NCBI RefSeq assembly: GCF_014898815.1
Contig: NW_026515546.1
Span: 723,501 to 787,500 of the forward strand
Direction: 5' to 3'
Length of the DNA: 64,000 bases
From: Panonychus citri
Lineage: Eukaryota; Arthropoda; Arachnida; Trombidiformes; Tetranychidae
The stretch's first letter is position 1, and each line of letters opens with the position of its first letter. A program made the position numbers and the translations under genes. The notes under the pieces were generated by a model, which worked only from the letters and a program-made list of their open reading frames with translations, did not search any database and had not been told where the DNA came from. Shown here one piece after another: positions 56,601 to 62,924 of this stretch.

Positions 56601-58396
56601 CCGCTATGAAACAACCTAAAGTAAATCAAGCAACTGAATCTGAGTTGAAACGTGAACAAGAAAAAGATTCAAGAGTCAAATTAATCAAACAAGAATTAGA
56701 TTTTGGAAGAATGAAAAAGGTATATGAATATCGAGATGCCATTCTATTCAGATTAAGAAAAGATGGATCTTCAAGATTCTATCTACCTGATTCTCTAATC
56801 GACCCTGTGTTTCATCAATATCATGAAGCAATCGAAGCTGGTCATTTCGGTGTTAAGCCGACTCTACAAAAAATCTCTCAAGATTTCTATTTCCCTGAGA
56901 TGGAAAAGATAATTGAACAAAAAGTCGCTTCATGTGAAAAGTGTCAAACCTTTAAACCAAAGACGTTTAAAGAAGGTAAATCGAAAGGGATGAAAGTCGC
57001 TGACTTTCCGATGGAGAGAATCCAAATCGATATGATTGGCCCTTTCCCCCCAACAACAACTGGTAATACCGTAGTATTGGTCGCTGCTGATACTCTAACA
57101 AGATATGGAATGGCAAAACCATTCAAAAAGGGTAACTCTAAAGATGTTATTAACTTCCTTGAATCAATAATGAATCAGTTTGGCAGAATGAGAATTCTCC
57201 AATCTGATAACGGTAAAATTTTTACTTCTACAGAGCTTAAGAGATTTGCCGAACTAAATCAAATCAAGTTAATCAATTCAACCCCTTATCATCCACAAAC
57301 AAATGGGTTGTTGGAAAGGTTGAATCGTGAGATAAAGACCCGAATGGGAATTTATACTGAAAGAGCCCATGAATGGGACGCTCACCTACAAACCCTAATG
57401 TTCAGTTACAATAATTCAATCAAAAATGATATTGGAAAGTCTCCTTTCCAACTTCTCTTCAATTATGAACCGAGATCTATCATTCATAACAAATTCCAAA
57501 TCACACCATTGTATAAAGAAAACGACATCATCCAAGCTCGTAAAGAAGCTAAATCAAATTTAGATGAAAAATCTCAACAATCAGCTAATGAGAGAAATTT
57601 AACTCAAAAAGTTCCTAAGTTACAACGAGGAGACTTGGCCAGAGTTAAGCCTGTGCCTTATACCACTGGACCTTCATTCATGAAAGAAAAATTCACTGGC
57701 AAGTACATTGTACTTGATACATTCGATTCGACTGCAAGGTTAATCTGTGTCTATACAAGAAAGATCAAAATGTATAACTACGAAAGAATTAAGAAAGTCA
57801 TCGCACCTTTACCTAAAAACTATCAAAGTATTCTCAACAAATATCCATCAATTAAATCAATTGAGAAAGAGGAGAAAGTTGAACAAGAGGAACAAGGACC
57901 TTGTTCCTCGAGTCAACAATCTACCTCTACACCAACTGAAAAGAAGGAAGAAATTCCTAAAGTGTTGAATTGGTGCGACAGTGAAACAGAAGTTGAAATC
58001 AGTGACGCTGAAAGTGAAACAACAATTGTGTTCAACAGTGAACGCCAAGAGGAAAAAGGACCTTTTTCCTCTGGTGAACCACCACACCATGAACAAGTGA
58101 TTAAATCATCAGAATCATCACCAACAATTCATCAACAAACAATTCCAATTGAAACAATAAGTGAAACAATTGAACAAAATGAAACAGTTCAAAGTGAAAG
58201 TGAAAGTGTTTCCAATCAAACAGGTCAACAAGAATCAACTGAATCATCAACTTTATCATCAGTTCCCGAAAAGCCGAAGAGAACATATAAAAGAAAAGAA
58301 TACACCAAGCTTCACGAGATGACAACGAGACATCGGAGGACAATTGATAGGGACAAGGACCTTGTCCCCAATCGAAAGTCCAAACCATCCAATTAA
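53582..58396 (+). CDS. Element C pol ORF: Gag C-terminal part, PR, RT, RNase H, integrase
   Basis: 1,604 codons from the ATG inside the end of gag. The first 170 residues continue capsid-like sequence and hold the knuckle CNHCKSSTHLEEDC (C-x2-C-x4-H-x4-C). Protease is DTG at 221, RT has YFDD at 669-672, and RNase H has LVDASAVAIGG and TDHHAL. Integrase has a HHCC region and D1150, D1209, E1245 (D-x58-D-x35-E). A Gln/Ser/Glu-rich tail of about 170 residues follows, and its repeated QGPCSS and KGPFSS peptides are translations of embedded palindromes. No canonical slippery heptamer is visible in the gag/pol overlap, so how this frame is reached is unknown. Confidence 0.92.
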   Translation: MERKLINSTITSSEKADAIYNTVQKRYDSRNDPRDHFKKIETSLKIVYPEASSKTLALLLLSSLPYYLQNEIIPEIISLDIETIKAKVIGHWQKNKAKIESRRLRPSQGQDNSNSNCRSNGKSPSSSPSSNPKPKCNHCKSSTHLEEDCWTKFPEKRPKRDQQNSVANKANNVEVEEQLSDGSVNTTRLIANKNKSGSSEKVRHPMITFRINNIQIEGMFDTGACTSLISKDLAVRLDLLAYPYSLKFQSANQNVINCNWFVPLKVYNGDEPKLLTAYVIDGLSNDILLGENIIKATHLVIVANGLNKPYSLRHNGLDKEYKLKIEIPDLKEIELLLQKWYDTNYDLSKLVRLGQKDLWTRPPTHSPNQSSSQSTTNYSQVHQQESDSENQPNDHQSISEQMNHSINQQAKVKRLQINTLRVNYINFLRENYEEDAPLLINRIEEFQDTTIDLPETIDNLDQRLYKQINKELSVAEKQQIHQVLLEEKGSFSSNKFDLGCVPAEFTKFRIDIGKNAIPKCRPFRSSEKMRNEMRKIINEFKEHGIVEDSDVGGGAPAFVVPKPNGTWRMVTSYIELNKLIAKRKFPMPNIDDAINQLKGNKYFTTLDLAQGYYQLEIPEEERDKTSFVTEDGCYRYKRLPMGLADAPSYFQEVINKVLGELKYTCCFGYFDDIVIYGKSIDQLCDNMKKFIGALKIFGFKNRIEKLQAGATEIVCLGHLVSGKTIKPDPKKIERIKALDPPTSQNQVRSHLGLFNYFSRFIENYAKIAAPLQELVKKKYKILPFAVKGEHLESWKKLKDSLTEQCLLTHFYPERETTVLVDASAVAIGGILAQKDEEQNWNPVYFFGCKLQKYMYKWHTTEKECAAVVHACRKFAHYLRHKKFIVKTDHHALCELKKTQFKVPRIMRWQHDLSEFDFEIQYLKGENHPADCFSRSNEWAHRQKGEMADDHFDRYLNYVNCDKDDVLIEDMDLLEENQIIENETQKVLLGLVQEFDYLDFQQRRNLISAMKQPKVNQATESELKREQEKDSRVKLIKQELDFGRMKKVYEYRDAILFRLRKDGSSRFYLPDSLIDPVFHQYHEAIEAGHFGVKPTLQKISQDFYFPEMEKIIEQKVASCEKCQTFKPKTFKEGKSKGMKVADFPMERIQIDMIGPFPPTTTGNTVVLVAADTLTRYGMAKPFKKGNSKDVINFLESIMNQFGRMRILQSDNGKIFTSTELKRFAELNQIKLINSTPYHPQTNGLLERLNREIKTRMGIYTERAHEWDAHLQTLMFSYNNSIKNDIGKSPFQLLFNYEPRSIIHNKFQITPLYKENDIIQARKEAKSNLDEKSQQSANERNLTQKVPKLQRGDLARVKPVPYTTGPSFMKEKFTGKYIVLDTFDSTARLICVYTRKIKMYNYERIKKVIAPLPKNYQSILNKYPSIKSIEKEEKVEQEEQGPCSSSQQSTSTPTEKKEEIPKVLNWCDSETEVEISDAESETTIVFNSERQEEKGPFSSGEPPHHEQVIKSSESSPTIHQQTIPIETISETIEQNETVQSESESVSNQTGQQESTESSTLSSVPEKPKRTYKRKEYTKLHEMTTRHRRTIDRDKDLVPNRKSKPSN
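54640..54662. repeat. Palindrome 3 (in pol)
   Basis: Arm GGGTCAAAAGG against CCTTTGGACCC, 10 of 11 pairs, centre A on codon position 2. Read as GQKDLWTRP. Confidence 0.85.
55037..55059. repeat. Palindrome 4 (in pol)
   Basis: Arm GAGGAAAAAG, ten perfect pairs around a GAT loop; a core variant. Read as EEKGSFSS. Confidence 0.85.
56521..56555. repeat. Palindrome 5 (in pol)
   Basis: Inner AAAAGG/CCTTTT around centre T plus outer GAACGAGACC/GGTCTCGTTC with one mismatch: 16 pairs in all. The outer arm is unlike any other copy. Read as NETQKVLLGLVQ. Confidence 0.9.
57887..57909. repeat. Palindrome 6 (in pol)
   Basis: Arm GAGGAACAAGG, 11 of 11 pairs, centre A on codon position 3. Read as EEQGPCSS. 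Compared with palindrome 7, the A-to-C change in one arm is matched by T-to-G in the other. Confidence 0.92.
58049..58071. repeat. Palindrome 7 (in pol)
   Basis: Arm GAGGAAAAAGG, 11 of 11 pairs, one further A-T pair outside. Read as EEKGPFSS. Confidence 0.92.
58350..58368. repeat. Palindrome 8 (end of pol)
   Basis: Arm GGGACAAGG, 9 of 9 pairs, centre A. Read as DKDLVPN about ten codons before the pol stop. Confidence 0.9.
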
Positions 58397-58563
58397 TCAT
58401 CAAATGATTCAAGTCAATCTATTCTGTTTTTCTTTTCCCTTTTTACATATTCTTTTCTATTTTAAAAATTCTATTTAGAATTCAAATTAGCACTTTACTT
58501 TTCACCAAACTAACACATTGATCAAATGATCACAAATTTAACCTTTGTTGATTGATTGTCCAA

Positions 58564-58586
58564 GAGGAAAAAGGACCTTTTTCCTC
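58564..58586. repeat. Palindrome 9
   Basis: Arm GAGGAAAAAGG, 11 of 11 pairs. Flanks GATTGTCC and GGAACAATC pair further with one bulge. Confidence 0.92.
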
Positions 58587-58875
58587 GAGGAACAATCAAC
58601 TCAACCACAAATTAATTAATTAATTAATTAAACAAATTAACAAAAACAATTCATCTTAATTCAACAAGCGTTGAAACTAAAATGTGATGAGACGCCCCCT
58701 CACAGCGTCAACTCAAACTCGTTTCCATGGTAACTCCCTCACATTGTCTTTAATTTAAGACGAAATAGTCGCCATTGTTTCTCTACCCTTTGAAACCTTA
58801 ATTAGTTCATTTTGATTGTTACAATTAATTAAATATGATTAGTTTAATTGTTAATTGTTCTCTTTCAGTCAACTC

Positions 58876-58904
58876 GAGGAGGAACAAGGACCTTGTTCCA
58901 CCTC
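58876..58904. repeat. Palindrome 10
   Basis: Arm GGAACAAGG, 9 of 9 pairs, then an A-A mismatch and GAGG/CCTC. Confidence 0.92.
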
Positions 58905-59034
58905 TTGTTGAATTGGAAGAGAAAACAATAGTTTTCTCATCATTAATTTCAAATTTAAAATTCACCAACACATTGAAAAGCCAAATTACCATTTCAACAT
59001 TCAAATTGTATTAATTCACATTGTGAATTGTGAA

Positions 59035-59073
59035 CCTTGTCAGGGTAAAAAGGCCCTTTTCTCCCTGACAAGG
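59035..59073. repeat. Palindrome 11
   Basis: Inner AAAAGG/CCTTTT around centre C, two mismatches, then outer CCTTGTCAGGG/CCCTGACAAGG, 11 perfect pairs. Confidence 0.92.
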
Positions 59074-59166
59074 TAAGAGAAAGAATTGGATCAAGTTGAA
59101 CTTCGTAAACAGTCAGAAAAAGTTCTTTGGAGAACATTTGAAAAAGAACTTTAGATCAAATTGCCA

Positions 59167-59189
59167 GGAAGAAAAGGACCTTTTCCTCC
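59167..59189. repeat. Palindrome 12
   Basis: Arm GGAAGAAAAGG against CCTTTTCCTCC, 10 of 11 pairs, centre A. Confidence 0.88.
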
Positions 59190-59280
59190 AAGAACAATTA
59201 ATAACAAATTCAAAATCATTCAATTTTCTGTGTTATTTGGAATAACCAAAGGTCATTCAAGTTCTCTTTGGAGAAAGATT

Positions 59281-59322
59281 CACTTGTCAGGGTAAAAAGG
59301 ACCTTTTCTCCCTGACAAGGTG
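59281..59322. repeat. Palindrome 13
   Basis: Inner AAAAGG/CCTTTT, centre A, then TTGTCAGGG/CCCTGACAA and CAC/GTG further out. Its outer arm resembles that of palindrome 11. Confidence 0.9.
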
Positions 59323-59404
59323 AAGAAAGAAATTGAAACTTCCACCAAGACTGAATCAATTTCAGATCGAATAGTTTTTCTTTATCAAAGATTCAAATTG
59401 TCAA

Positions 59405-59427
59405 GAGGAAAAAGGACCTTTTTCCTC
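59405..59427. repeat. Palindrome 14
   Basis: Arm GAGGAAAAAGG, 11 of 11 pairs. Flanks TTGTC and GACAA pair across a 2-by-2 loop. Confidence 0.92.
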
Positions 59428-59564
59428 GAGACAAGTGCTTCTTTTCTCACCATCAAGTGAATTTATTTTTCTATTAACAATTGTAAATCAAAATCAAATT
59501 TCAAGCTTATTCATTTCAAGATCAATTTCATAAGCTAACAATTAGCCAAATCGCTTAATTCAGC

Positions 59565-59589
59565 TGGGGAAAAAGGACCTTTTTCCCCA
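59565..59589. repeat. Palindrome 15
   Basis: Arm TGGGGAAAAAGG, 12 of 12 pairs, centre A. Confidence 0.93.
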
Positions 59590-59764
59590 ACCGAACAGCT
59601 CATATTTGACAAATTAGTCAAATTAATTGGCTTAGAAAAACTATCCAAGCGTGAGAAAATTTTGATTTTGATCTCATTTAATTTGTAATTCAAACTATTG
59701 TAATCAACATTGACAACCCTTTTCATCATCATCTCAAGTTAATCATCGCTTTAATTAACCAACT

Positions 59765-59795
59765 AACCAAAGAAAAAGAACCTTTTTCCAAGGTT
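59765..59795. repeat. Palindrome 16 (degenerate core)
   Basis: Core AAGAACCTT. GAAAAAG pairs with CTTTTTC and AACC with GGTT; weaker than the others. Confidence 0.65.
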
Positions 59796-59916
59796 AAAGT
59801 GTCATCTTAATTGTGTGAAAGACAAATTGAATCACCTTTACCTGCTTTTTGTAGCCCTTCATCAATTTGTCATCGCCAGCTAATTAGTCTCATCTAACCA
59901 TTGGAGATAAAAAGCT

Positions 59917-59955
59917 AATTTGTTAAGGAAAAAGGACCTTTTTCCCAAACAAATT
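59917..59955. repeat. Palindrome 17
   Basis: Arm GGAAAAAGG, 9 of 9 pairs, then a 2-by-2 loop and AATTTGTT/AACAAATT, eight perfect pairs with an arm unique to this copy. Confidence 0.93.
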
Positions 59956-60036
59956 TGGTCATTTATTGGTAACCCTTTCAACCAACAACATCATCATTTC
60001 CAATTGTTAATCAAGTTGTCGAGTTTAATATCCAAA

Positions 60037-60087
60037 TTGTTGACCATCTAAAGAGAAAAGATCCTTTTCCCTAAAGTGAATCAACAA
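60037..60087. repeat. Palindrome 18 (variant core)
   Basis: GAAAAG/CTTTTC around ATC, and distant TTGTTGA/TCAACAA. Confidence 0.7.
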
Positions 60088-60153
60088 TTCAACTCAACAA
60101 TTAACCAACATCTAAATTGTAATCATCACAATTAATTATCCAATTGTTGTAAA

Positions 60154-60199
60154 TTGTTTTAATTGAAGGAAAAAGGACCTTTTTCCCTCAACAAAACAA
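60154..60199. repeat. Palindrome 19
   Basis: Arm GGAAAAAGG, 9 of 9 pairs, then TGA/TCA and TTGTTTT/AAAACAA separated by small internal loops. Confidence 0.92.
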
Positions 60200-60266
60200 T
60201 CTTTTCCCATTGTTGAGACCATTATAAAACCAAATCGTTTAAATCAAGTCAAGTTTAAAGATCAAG

Positions 60267-60725
60267 ATGGAACCGAAAGAAAAGTATTGGAAGATGTCGA
60301 AACGCTCATTAGAACTTCTAATTAGAGAAAAGATTGAGAAACATTTTGGTAAAAAGTGGTTAAATATTCCATTAGATTTATTCCTCCATGGCCTAATCTT
60401 CACTGTTCTTCCTAAATATGACACCGAGAGATATTTGATTTCAATTTCATGTAAATTTTGTAACCATGTTCCAGTTAATCCCTACAAATGTGATCAGTGC
60501 AGTCAATTTTATTGTCTCTATTGTGCCAAAGTTTTATTCCTAATTCATAATCATCGTAATGGTAATCCAAATCCTGATACAAGTTCAATTGAAAACAAAA
60601 AGTTTGATTGTATTTCCTGTTTAGGTAATGAACTTTCAAGAATTCAAAATCTAAATAGTGATGAACTCAAAGTGTTTTCTGAGTTCCAAGTTCATTGTCG
60701 CAACTATTTTGTAGCGAATCAATGA
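60267..60725 (+). CDS. Element C RING-like cysteine-finger ORF
   Basis: 152 codons from ATG (MEPKEKYWKM). Cysteines from residue 62 on: C-x2-C, then KCDQCSQFYCLYC, then CISC near 118. The same arrangement occurs after integrase in A and B. In A it fits a RING C3HC4 pattern; here Gln replaces the His, so zinc binding is plausible but E3 ligase activity is doubtful. The ORF ends within what is a second finger in A and B. Its TGA overlaps the next ORF's ATG as ATGA (60722-60725), an arrangement suited to termination-reinitiation, or the product of a frameshift. Confidence 0.75.
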   Translation: MEPKEKYWKMSKRSLELLIREKIEKHFGKKWLNIPLDLFLHGLIFTVLPKYDTERYLISISCKFCNHVPVNPYKCDQCSQFYCLYCAKVLFLIHNHRNGNPNPDTSSIENKKFDCISCLGNELSRIQNLNSDELKVFSEFQVHCRNYFVANQ

Positions 60726-62419
60726 ATTATTTTGATATGTTGAAACATATTCAAACTTGTAAAAGTGATGAATTCAAAGTGAATTCAATTCTGAACTTCA
60801 TCAAATCAAACAAAGAGTTAATTGAGAATAACGATAGAGTTGCCGTTATTCCTCCTTTAGAAGGACCAGAAAATCCCTTAAGAACTGTGCCTGAATTTGC
60901 TAAAGCCTTCGATGCTCGTTTAATGGTACAGTATCCAGATTTAGTTACTCTAATTTCTGGAAAGAGAAAATGTTCAAGTGACGAACCCGTTCAAAAACGA
61001 TCGAGACTTGAAGAGGAACAAGGACCTTGTTCCACTTCAAGCTCAAAAGTAATTGAACCTTTCTGGTACGAGCCGAATGAACAATTGATTTACTCAAGTT
61101 TAGAAAGTAAATCATCTCAAGAAAAACAACAAGATCCTCAGCCTTCAACATCAAGTCAAATGGAAATTGAGAAGCAACCAGAATGGGGATCATGGGATCA
61201 ACCCGCCACAGCCGCTCGAGTTGGTCAACTAACAGTCGATTGGGATTCAGTTTTGGACGCCGAACAAGGCCCTTGTTTAGCTCCAAAGAAACCATCAACC
61301 CCGTCAATCAAGTCACCCTTTGAGATAAATGAAGATCTTGGACGATTGGATACGCCTGAGAAAGGTAGAGCGAAAATCGTGAAATCAATTCAAGAAATAA
61401 AAAGTGATAAGAGCCTAACCTCTAAACAACGAAAGCTAAAGATCAAAGGAAAGAAACGTCGAGCAAAAGAATTGGCTTCTGGTACAGGAAGTAAACAAGA
61501 TGTTGAAAGAAAGAAGAAAAGATTAGATTGGTTAGCTGCTAAAAGTAATCCGAATGAAGTTTTCAAGCTCGAAACTTGCATTCATAATGAAAGAATCACC
61601 GAAACAATGAAAGAATTGAATGAAAGAAAAATCAAAGTTTGTGGCATTGATATTGAGAAATCGGTTATTAAGACTCAAATAGGACCTCGAGATTTGCCAA
61701 TTTGGATTGGAATCATTGACCACAATGGTAATCAATTGTTCAACGATATTGTCCGTTACCCTAAAGACGCTATCGATAAGATAAACACCCAATTTCATGG
61801 TGTTTCATGGGAATTGACCCGAGGAGCTGACCCTTGGCCAATAGTAAAAAGAAAAGTAATTGCAATTCTAAAAACCCAAGACATCATCGTTGTCGCTGGT
61901 GGAGTGAACGATTTCATCTCCATGGGTTTCGAAGAACATGAGTGGGACACCATTCGTCCGAAAATTCGTGATGTGAACACATACTATCGGTGTGTGTATA
62001 ACGCACCCATGATTGCATTAAAATTCATCACATTCACTCTCTTTGCCAAAATAATACAAGAAAATGAACACTCGCCCATAGTTGATGCTGGTTTCACTAT
62101 GTGGGCTTACCTAATCGATCGGGAAGAGTTTGAAAAAGCTCATTTGGAATCGATCAATAACCCAATGTTCACAAGACCCTATCGTCATGTAGATTATGGC
62201 TACAACCGTCAAATGTCGGAACTCATCAAAAGAATAATGGAAAATATTAATGATTGGCCATTGGAAGTTCGCAAAAGACCGATGGGAAAACCAAATAAAC
62301 CATTTGATGAATTCGACTATTGTGATGGAGTCGATAAACTGAGACCACCATTTAGTGAAATTAACCTGAGACTATTCGATAAATTCCGTTCAAGAAGGAT
62401 GAATGTTCACCGACGTTGA
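60722..62419 (+). CDS. Element C exonuclease-like protein (DEDDh 3'-5' exonuclease fold, catalytic residues intact)
   Basis: 565 codons from ATG 60722 (MNYFDMLKHI); the frame is open from 60695. The start continues the second finger (LKHIQTC). A disordered, Glu/Ser-rich middle holds palindromes 20 and 21, followed by a basic patch (KGKKRRAK, ERKKKR) that could bind RNA or direct nuclear import. The C-terminal domain about 300-465 resembles ISG20/REX4 exonucleases: CGIDIEKS gives Asp310-x-Glu312, VNDF gives Asp397, and HSPIVDA gives His450 and Asp455. These are the five DEDDh residues, with spacing close to that family (about 85, about 54, then 5). Predicted to trim RNA or single-stranded DNA from the 3' end using two metal ions. 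Activity is inferred, not shown. Confidence 0.8.
   Translation: MNYFDMLKHIQTCKSDEFKVNSILNFIKSNKELIENNDRVAVIPPLEGPENPLRTVPEFAKAFDARLMVQYPDLVTLISGKRKCSSDEPVQKRSRLEEEQGPCSTSSSKVIEPFWYEPNEQLIYSSLESKSSQEKQQDPQPSTSSQMEIEKQPEWGSWDQPATAARVGQLTVDWDSVLDAEQGPCLAPKKPSTPSIKSPFEINEDLGRLDTPEKGRAKIVKSIQEIKSDKSLTSKQRKLKIKGKKRRAKELASGTGSKQDVERKKKRLDWLAAKSNPNEVFKLETCIHNERITETMKELNERKIKVCGIDIEKSVIKTQIGPRDLPIWIGIIDHNGNQLFNDIVRYPKDAIDKINTQFHGVSWELTRGADPWPIVKRKVIAILKTQDIIVVAGGVNDFISMGFEEHEWDTIRPKIRDVNTYYRCVYNAPMIALKFITFTLFAKIIQENEHSPIVDAGFTMWAYLIDREEFEKAHLESINNPMFTRPYRHVDYGYNRQMSELIKRIMENINDWPLEVRKRPMGKPNKPFDEFDYCDGVDKLRPPFSEINLRLFDKFRSRRMNVHRR
61007..61041. repeat. Palindrome 20 (in exonuclease-like ORF)
   Basis: Arm GGAACAAGG, 9 of 9 pairs, an A-A mismatch, then CTTGAAG/CTTCAAG: 16 pairs. 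Read as LEEEQGPCSTSS. Confidence 0.93.
61263..61277. repeat. Palindrome 21 (in exonuclease-like ORF)
   Basis: Arm AACAAGG, 7 of 7 pairs, centre C. Read as EQGPCLA. Confidence 0.8.
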
Positions 62420-62509
62420 TTTCGCGGCAATTGGAACCAATTCCATTTCAACTACCAGGCAGTCGAAAAGTTCTTGGTTCTAAAAGTTCTGTCACCCGAA
62501 AGCAACGTC

Positions 62510-62522
62510 AAGTAGGGGGCTC
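62510..62522 (+). other. Element C polypurine-tract candidate
   Basis: AAGTAGGGGGCTC directly precedes the 3' LTR; the AGTAGGGGG part is nearly all purine. Confidence 0.55.
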
Positions 62523-62924
62523 TGTAAGGGGATTAGTCACTGATTACACAATCTCTATTCTTTCCCCCACTTTGCTTTTCTTACCCACGTGACAATACAT
62601 TGAATCACCTTCACTTTACCCTTTAAATCAGATATAAATAGCCAACACATTTAATTGTAAAACCAGTTAATAAGTTAGTTAATCAGTTACATTGTCTTCA
62701 AATTAATTAAGTTTAATTACTCTAAATTTTGGTGTGTTTTCTCCCTCAACTGTTAACCTCATATTTACCCTCAACTAACTAACCTCAGTTCTTTGTTTAC
62801 TAACCCTTTAAGTTTTCAATAAAAATAATTAAGTGCTAATTAAAAACTACCTCTACCTTAGCAATTAGTTCATCCTTTCTCGGAATTCCCTGGTAGGGTT
62901 GTACCTCGTACATACATACTTACA
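62523..62924 (+). repeat. Element C 3' LTR (402 bp, complete)
   Basis: Begins TGTAAG and ends CTTACA. It contains TATAAATA at 62633-62640, likely the promoter, and AATAAA near 62818. The segment from 62723 equals the 5' LTR remnant. Confidence 0.88.
62633..62640 (+). promoter_or_regulatory. TATA-like box in element C LTR
   Basis: TATAAATA, 110 bp into the LTR. The 5' LTR copy lacks this region, so the element as it stands has no such box at its own 5' end. Confidence 0.55.

Larger units (their letters stand above)
58397..60266 (+). other. Element C long spacer with array of 11 palindromes
   Basis: 1,870 bp between the pol stop and the RING-like ORF, without a supported gene. It carries palindromes 9-19, with centres mostly 115-205 bp apart. 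Small open frames here are translations of the palindromes and flanks. It could be the untranslated leader of a subgenomic RNA for the downstream ORFs, a packaging or structural RNA region, or a protein-binding array. Confidence 0.8.
42336..62924 (+). mobile_element. Element C: LTR retrotransposon with gag, pol, RING-like and exonuclease-like ORFs, interrupted by element B
   Basis: Left LTR remnant at 42336-42528, element B at 42529-52573, then element C resumes to 62924. Without B it is about 10.5 kb. The intact 3' LTR (62523-62924) begins TGTAAG and ends CTTACA, a perfect 6-bp terminal inverted repeat. The 202 bp shared with the left copy look identical, so C is young too. Coding order is gag, pol, long spacer, RING-like ORF, exonuclease-like ORF. 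It carries 21 AAGG-N-CCTT palindromes not seen in A or B. Confidence 0.92.

Noticed and set aside
62723..62924. Reading element C's LTR as only 202 bp long
   Set aside because: No purine tract precedes 62723 and it does not begin with TG; 62523 gives TGTAAG/CTTACA ends after a G-rich purine tract.
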